This document shows positions 33,154 to 36,272 of a stretch of DNA of 36,272 bases, piece after piece. Under the pieces are notes generated by a model that saw nothing but the letters and a program-made list of their open reading frames with translations, searched no databases and was not told the DNA's origin. How positions within the stretch are numbered: the stretch's first letter is position 1; each line of letters begins with the position of its first letter. Where the stretch lies: positions 1 through 36,272 of the forward strand of contig DNJC01000113.1 of assembly GCA_003490025.1 (NCBI GenBank). Reading direction: 5' to 3'. The translations under genes were made by a program, and so were the position numbers. This DNA comes from Geobacter sp. Its GTDB lineage: Bacteria > Desulfobacterota > Desulfuromonadia > Geobacterales > Geobacteraceae.

Positions 33154-34749
33154 TCAGAACTTCTTCTTGATGTGGGTGTCGCGCTTCCAGTTGGCGTCGT
33201 CGACACCCGGATAGTCGATGTTGTAGTTGAGGCCGCGCGACTCCTTCCTGAGCATGGCGCAGGAGACGATGAGTTGCGCGACGGTGGCGATGTTACGCAG
33301 TTCGATGAGGTCCGAGGTGACGATGAAGTTCCAGTAGTACTCCTCGATCTCGTCCTGGATCAGCTCGATGCGGCGCATGGCGCGGGCCAGCCGCTTGTCG
33401 CTTCTCACGATGCCGACGTAGTTCCACATGAAGCGCCTGATCTCGTCCCAGTTCTGGGAGACCACCACCATCTCGTCCGAGTTGGTCGCGGTGCCGCAGT
33501 CCCACTCGGGGATCACGGGGAAGGAGAAGGTCTCGTCCTTGAGCACCTGGGTTGCGTGCTGGTAGGCGCGTCCGGCGTAGACGGCCGCCTCCAGGAGCGA
33601 GTTGCTGGCCAGGCGGTTGCCGCCGTGCAGACCGGTGAAGGCGACCTCGCCGATGGCGTAGAGGTGCTTCACGTCCGTCTCCGCGTTGAAATCGACCGAG
33701 ACCCCGCCGCAGAGGTAGTGCGCCGCCGGGACCACCGGGATCATCTCGGTCGCCATGTCGATGCCGTAGTCGAGGCAGGTCTGGTAGATGTTCGGGAAGC
33801 GCGAGGTGATGTACTCCGCGCCGCGGTGCCTGATGTCGAGGTAGACGCAGTCGTCGCCGTAGGTCTTCATTTCGTTGTCGATGGCGCGGGCCACGATGTC
33901 GCGGGGAGCCAGGTCCTTCAGCGGGTGGTAGCGCTCCATGAAGGCGGTCCCGTCGCGGCGCTTCAGGATCGCCCCCTCGCCCCTCACCGCCTCGGAGATC
34001 AGGAAGGAGCGGGCGTTGGGATGGTAGAGCGTCGTCGGGTGGAACTGCATGAACTCCATGTTGGCTATGGTTGCGCCGGCGCGGTAGGCCATGGCGACGC
34101 CGTCGCCGGTCGCCACGTCCGGGTTGCAGGTGTAGAGGTACACCTTGCCGGCGCCCCCCGAGGCGAGGAGCGTGATGCGCGAGGCGAAGGTCTTCACCAC
34201 TCCCGTCTTGATGTCGAGGACGTGGGCGCCGAGGCAGCGGTTCTCTTCCAGGTTCTTCTTGAGCACCTTCGACTCGGTGACCAGGTCGATGGCGATGTGG
34301 TTCTCGTGGATGGTTATGTTTTCGTGGGCGCGGGCGGCGACGACCAGGGCGCGCTCGATCTCGCGGCCGGTTATGTCCTCCGCGTGCAGGATGCGCCGCG
34401 CGCTGTGCCCCCCCTCGCGGGTGAGGTCGTAGACATCGCCGCTCTTGGTGAACTGGACCCCCCACTCGATCAGGTTGGCGATGACCTGCGGACCCTCCTC
34501 GACCACCATGCGCACCACGTCCTCGTGGCAGATCCCGGCGCCGGCCACCAGCGTATCCTGGACATGGGCGTCGAAGGTGTCCTCTTTCGAGGAGACCGTG
34601 GCGATCCCCCCCTGCGCGTAGTTCGTGGCCGATTCGGATATATCGCGCTTGGTGACCACAGCGACCTTGCCGTGCGCCGCCGCCTGCAGCGCAAAGGACA
34701 GTCCCGCTATGCCGCTGCCGATCACCAGAAAATCACTCTGCACCTTCAT
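33154..34749 (-). CDS. nadB: L-aspartate oxidase
   Basis: NadB oxidises aspartate to iminoaspartate with FAD, the first step of NAD synthesis from aspartate (or with fumarate as acceptor when oxygen is absent). The 531 residues are usual. FAD-binding GSGIAGLSFALQAA (about residues 12-25), the family motifs TREGGHSARRILHAEDITG and YCHEDV-like GAGICHEDVVRM, HPTTLYHPNARSFLISEAVRGEGA, and the C-terminal helical domain are present. The ATG at 34749 has GGGGGAG upstream. It leads a run of five close or overlapping genes. A good promoter lies at 34800-34828. nadA and nadC are not in the window. Confidence 0.96.
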   Translation of the reverse strand: MKVQSDFLVIGSGIAGLSFALQAAAHGKVAVVTKRDISESATNYAQGGIATVSSKEDTFDAHVQDTLVAGAGICHEDVVRMVVEEGPQVIANLIEWGVQFTKSGDVYDLTREGGHSARRILHAEDITGREIERALVVAARAHENITIHENHIAIDLVTESKVLKKNLEENRCLGAHVLDIKTGVVKTFASRITLLASGGAGKVYLYTCNPDVATGDGVAMAYRAGATIANMEFMQFHPTTLYHPNARSFLISEAVRGEGAILKRRDGTAFMERYHPLKDLAPRDIVARAIDNEMKTYGDDCVYLDIRHRGAEYITSRFPNIYQTCLDYGIDMATEMIPVVPAAHYLCGGVSVDFNAETDVKHLYAIGEVAFTGLHGGNRLASNSLLEAAVYAGRAYQHATQVLKDETFSFPVIPEWDCGTATNSDEMVVVSQNWDEIRRFMWNYVGIVRSDKRLARAMRRIELIQDEIEEYYWNFIVTSDLIELRNIATVAQLIVSCAMLRKESRGLNYNIDYPGVDDANWKRDTHIKKKF

Positions 34750-34799
34750 GACTCCCCCGATCGCATATTTGTGTATGCGTTTAATTGGAAAACCGGCAA

Positions 34800-34828
34800 A
34801 TTATTGATCCCCCAATAATTTTTGTCAA
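34800..34828 (-). promoter_or_regulatory. Promoter of the nadB-chorismate mutase-glnD-xerD run
   Basis: On the minus strand TTGACA (34828-34823), a 17-base spacer and AATAAT (34805-34800), about 50 bases before the nadB ATG. Confidence 0.75.
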
Positions 34829-34869
34829 GACTTTTGACAGGTTATCGGACGGGCACGGCACATTAGACC

Positions 34870-34898
34870 TTGAATTATCGCGTTTATTGGTCTATATA
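34870..34898 (+). promoter_or_regulatory. Promoter of the lytic transglycosylase gene
   Basis: TTGAAT (34870-34875), a 17-base spacer and TATATA (34893-34898), 42 bases before the ATG. It is divergent from the nadB promoter. Confidence 0.6.
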
Positions 34899-34940
34899 TT
34901 TTGAGGGCAATTTTCCTCTCCCATTAAAACAAGGAAGCGC

Positions 34941-35555
34941 ATGTACTTAAAGTCGCACCGTCTCCTTTTGGCAGCCGCAATGGCGCTGGCAGCGATGGTC
35001 TCTTCCCTGCCGGCCCCGGCTCGCGCCGATATCTATCGTTACGAAGATCCCGAAGGCACCGTCCACTTCACCGATGCGCCGACCGACAACCGGTTCAAGG
35101 TGTTCATGAGGGATATCAAGAAAGACAAGAAACTAAGGACGGCCTTCAAGCTCCCGGGCTACGCCAGGAACCCGGCCGAATTCGAACCGATCATAACCTC
35201 CTGCTCCCGCCAGTACGGCGTCGACAGCTCGCTGGTCAAGGCGGTGATCCACGCCGAATCCGGCTACAACCCGTCGGCCGTCTCGCCCAAGGGGGCGCAG
35301 GGTCTCATGCAGCTCATGCCCAAGACCGCGCAGGGGCTCAAGGTGGCAGATTCGTTCAACCCCTCCGACAACATCCGCGGCGGTGTGCGCTACCTCAGAT
35401 TCCTCCTGGACACCTTCAAGGGGAACGAGTCGCTGGCGCTGGCGGCCTACAACTGCGGCCTCGGCTCGGTGGCTAAATACGGCGGCATCCCCCCCTACCC
35501 TGAAACCCAGACCTACGTGACCAAGGTGTTGAGCTACAGGAACAACTACAGATAG
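34941..35555 (+). CDS. Exported lytic transglycosylase (DUF4124 + SLT domain)
   Basis: A 204-residue periplasmic enzyme that cleaves peptidoglycan. A signal peptide (residues 1 to about 29, ending PAPARA) is followed by a DUF4124-like segment (IYRYEDPEGTVHFTDAPTD, 31-49) and an SLT domain with the catalytic Glu106 in VIHAESGYNPSAVSPKGAQG, GLMQLMPKTA, and the motif LALAAYNCGLGSV. The ATG has AAGGA upstream. It has its own promoter. pgsA follows 14 bases later, so read-through into pgsA is likely. Confidence 0.94.
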   Translation: MYLKSHRLLLAAAMALAAMVSSLPAPARADIYRYEDPEGTVHFTDAPTDNRFKVFMRDIKKDKKLRTAFKLPGYARNPAEFEPIITSCSRQYGVDSSLVKAVIHAESGYNPSAVSPKGAQGLMQLMPKTAQGLKVADSFNPSDNIRGGVRYLRFLLDTFKGNESLALAAYNCGLGSVAKYGGIPPYPETQTYVTKVLSYRNNYR

Positions 35556-35569
35556 CGTAAAGGCCGAGC

Positions 35570-36163
35570 ATGCCGAGATCGACCCCAGCCCAGATAATGA
35601 ACATCCCGAACATCCTGACCATGCTGCGCATCGCGGCCATCCCGCTTCTGTGCGTCCTGCTCATGTCGCCGGATCGCGACAACGGCTTCTGGGCCGCCGC
35701 CCTTTTTGCCGCCGCCTCCGTCACCGACTGGCTGGACGGCTACCTTGCGAGGCGGATGGGTATCGTCACCGTGTTCGGGAAGTTCCTCGACCCGATCGCG
35801 GACAAGCTGATCGTCATGTCCGCGCTGATCATGATCCTCCCCTTCGACCGGGTACCCGCCTGGATGGTGCTGGTCATCCTGGGGCGCGAGATCATCATCA
35901 CCGGCCTGCGCGGCATCGCCTCCACAGAGGGGATCGTCATCTCCGCCAGCAACCTCGGCAAGTTCAAGACCATCTTCCAACTGGTCGCCATCATAGGGCT
36001 ATTGCTGCACTACGACTACCGGTGGTTCTTTTCCATCGACCATCCGCTCTTGGTCGTCAACATGCACAACGTGGGGATGTTCTATCTCTGGATCGCCACG
36101 GTGATAACCATCTGGTCCGGCGTGGATTACCTCAACAAGTTCGCCAAGGTGATCGCGAAGTAG
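35570..36163 (+). CDS. pgsA: CDP-diacylglycerol-glycerol-3-phosphate 3-phosphatidyltransferase
   Basis: PgsA makes phosphatidylglycerol phosphate from CDP-diacylglycerol and glycerol 3-phosphate in the inner membrane. The 197 residues show the CDP-alcohol phosphotransferase motif DGYLARRMGIVTVFGKFLDP followed by IAD (DGX2ARX8GX3DX3D, near residues 56-78) and several membrane helices. I kept the ATG at 35570, which has AAAGG upstream. The ATG at 35597 (MNIPNILTMLRI) is the homology-favoured alternative but lacks a ribosome site. It directly follows the transglycosylase gene and precedes tRNA-Cys. Confidence 0.94.
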   Translation: MPRSTPAQIMNIPNILTMLRIAAIPLLCVLLMSPDRDNGFWAAALFAAASVTDWLDGYLARRMGIVTVFGKFLDPIADKLIVMSALIMILPFDRVPAWMVLVILGREIIITGLRGIASTEGIVISASNLGKFKTIFQLVAIIGLLLHYDYRWFFSIDHPLLVVNMHNVGMFYLWIATVITIWSGVDYLNKFAKVIAK

Positions 36164-36174
36164 AAAATTTCCCG

Positions 36175-36203
36175 TTGACATGGAACCTGAATCAGGTTAT
36201 AAA
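36175..36203 (+). promoter_or_regulatory. Promoter of tRNA-Cys
   Basis: TTGACA (36175-36180), a 17-base spacer and TATAAA (36198-36203), 20 bases before the tRNA. This is one of the best promoters in the window. The spacer holds an inverted repeat (AACCTGA/TCAGGTT). Confidence 0.85.
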
Positions 36204-36223
36204 CGGGCTCCTTCGATGCAAAC

Positions 36224-36272
36224 GGCGGCATCGCCAAGTGGTAAGGCAAAGGACTGCAAATCCTTTATTCCC
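36224..36272 (+). tRNA. tRNA-Cys (anticodon GCA), 5' part only
   Basis: GGCGGCATCGCCAAGTGGT starts the acceptor and D arm. The anticodon stem-loop AAAGGACTGCAAATCCTTT carries GCA at 36256-36258. The variable loop, T arm and 3' acceptor strand lie beyond the window edge. GGCGGCA matches the usual start of bacterial tRNA-Cys. Confidence 0.92.

Noticed and set aside
33172..34818. 548-codon plus-strand open frame opposite nadB
   Set aside because: Antisense shadow of nadB without recognisable motifs.

Overview
The window is chromosomal DNA, rich in G+C and almost fully coding, from what looks like a member of the Geobacteraceae (Desulfuromonadota). That placement is an inference. It rests on the protein families present (a PyrR-controlled pyr operon, MaeB fused to a phosphotransacetylase-like domain, archaeal-type phosphoglycerate mutase, a redox-disulfide DUF1858 protein, a methyl-accepting chemotaxis protein remnant) and on several families of short palindromic, heptad and C/G-rich spacer repeats. 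No plasmid, phage, IS element or CRISPR array was seen.

Layout. 1-7355, minus strand: a pyrimidine operon in the transcription order promoter, PyrR-type attenuator, pyrR, pyrB, pyrC, carA, a PflA-like radical SAM gene, carB (cut by the window edge). All five gene-to-gene spacers hold a repeat element. 7440-11084: yhbY (+), dgt (-), then rsmD, coaD and a DUF1858 gene (+). 11328-14338: an XRE-cupin regulator followed by maeB. 14431-17896: a beta-carbonic anhydrase, then a small Cys-rich exported protein, a membrane-anchored OB-fold protein and an FtsX/MacB-type permease with its ATPase. 17983-20578: a REC-HisKA protein without an ATPase domain, an RluA-family pseudouridine synthase, a dCTP deaminase-like gene and a small periplasmic OB-fold gene broken by an in-frame TAA. 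20606-22611, minus strand: arginase and a TIGR00300-type ornithine cyclodeaminase, translationally coupled. 22803-23250: a decayed chemotaxis receptor gene. 23447-26035: lepA and lepB, ending in a converging double terminator. 26256-34749, minus strand: a PLP aminotransferase, archaeal-type phosphoglycerate mutase, then the tightly packed run nadB, chorismate mutase, a free-standing DAHP-synthase-type regulatory domain, glnD and xerD. 34870-36272: a lytic transglycosylase, pgsA and the 5' part of tRNA-Cys(GCA).

How the genes work together. The pyr operon carries the carbamoyl-phosphate, aspartate transcarbamoylase and dihydroorotase steps under PyrR feedback. Arginase plus the TIGR00300 protein would turn arginine into ornithine and then proline. 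nadB, the chorismate mutase, the small regulatory domain and glnD link NAD, aromatic and nitrogen control by position. Most of the window is housekeeping. The less usual points are palindromes that supply stop codons, the lone DAHP-synthase-like domain, the OB-fold/ABC export module and the two decaying genes.
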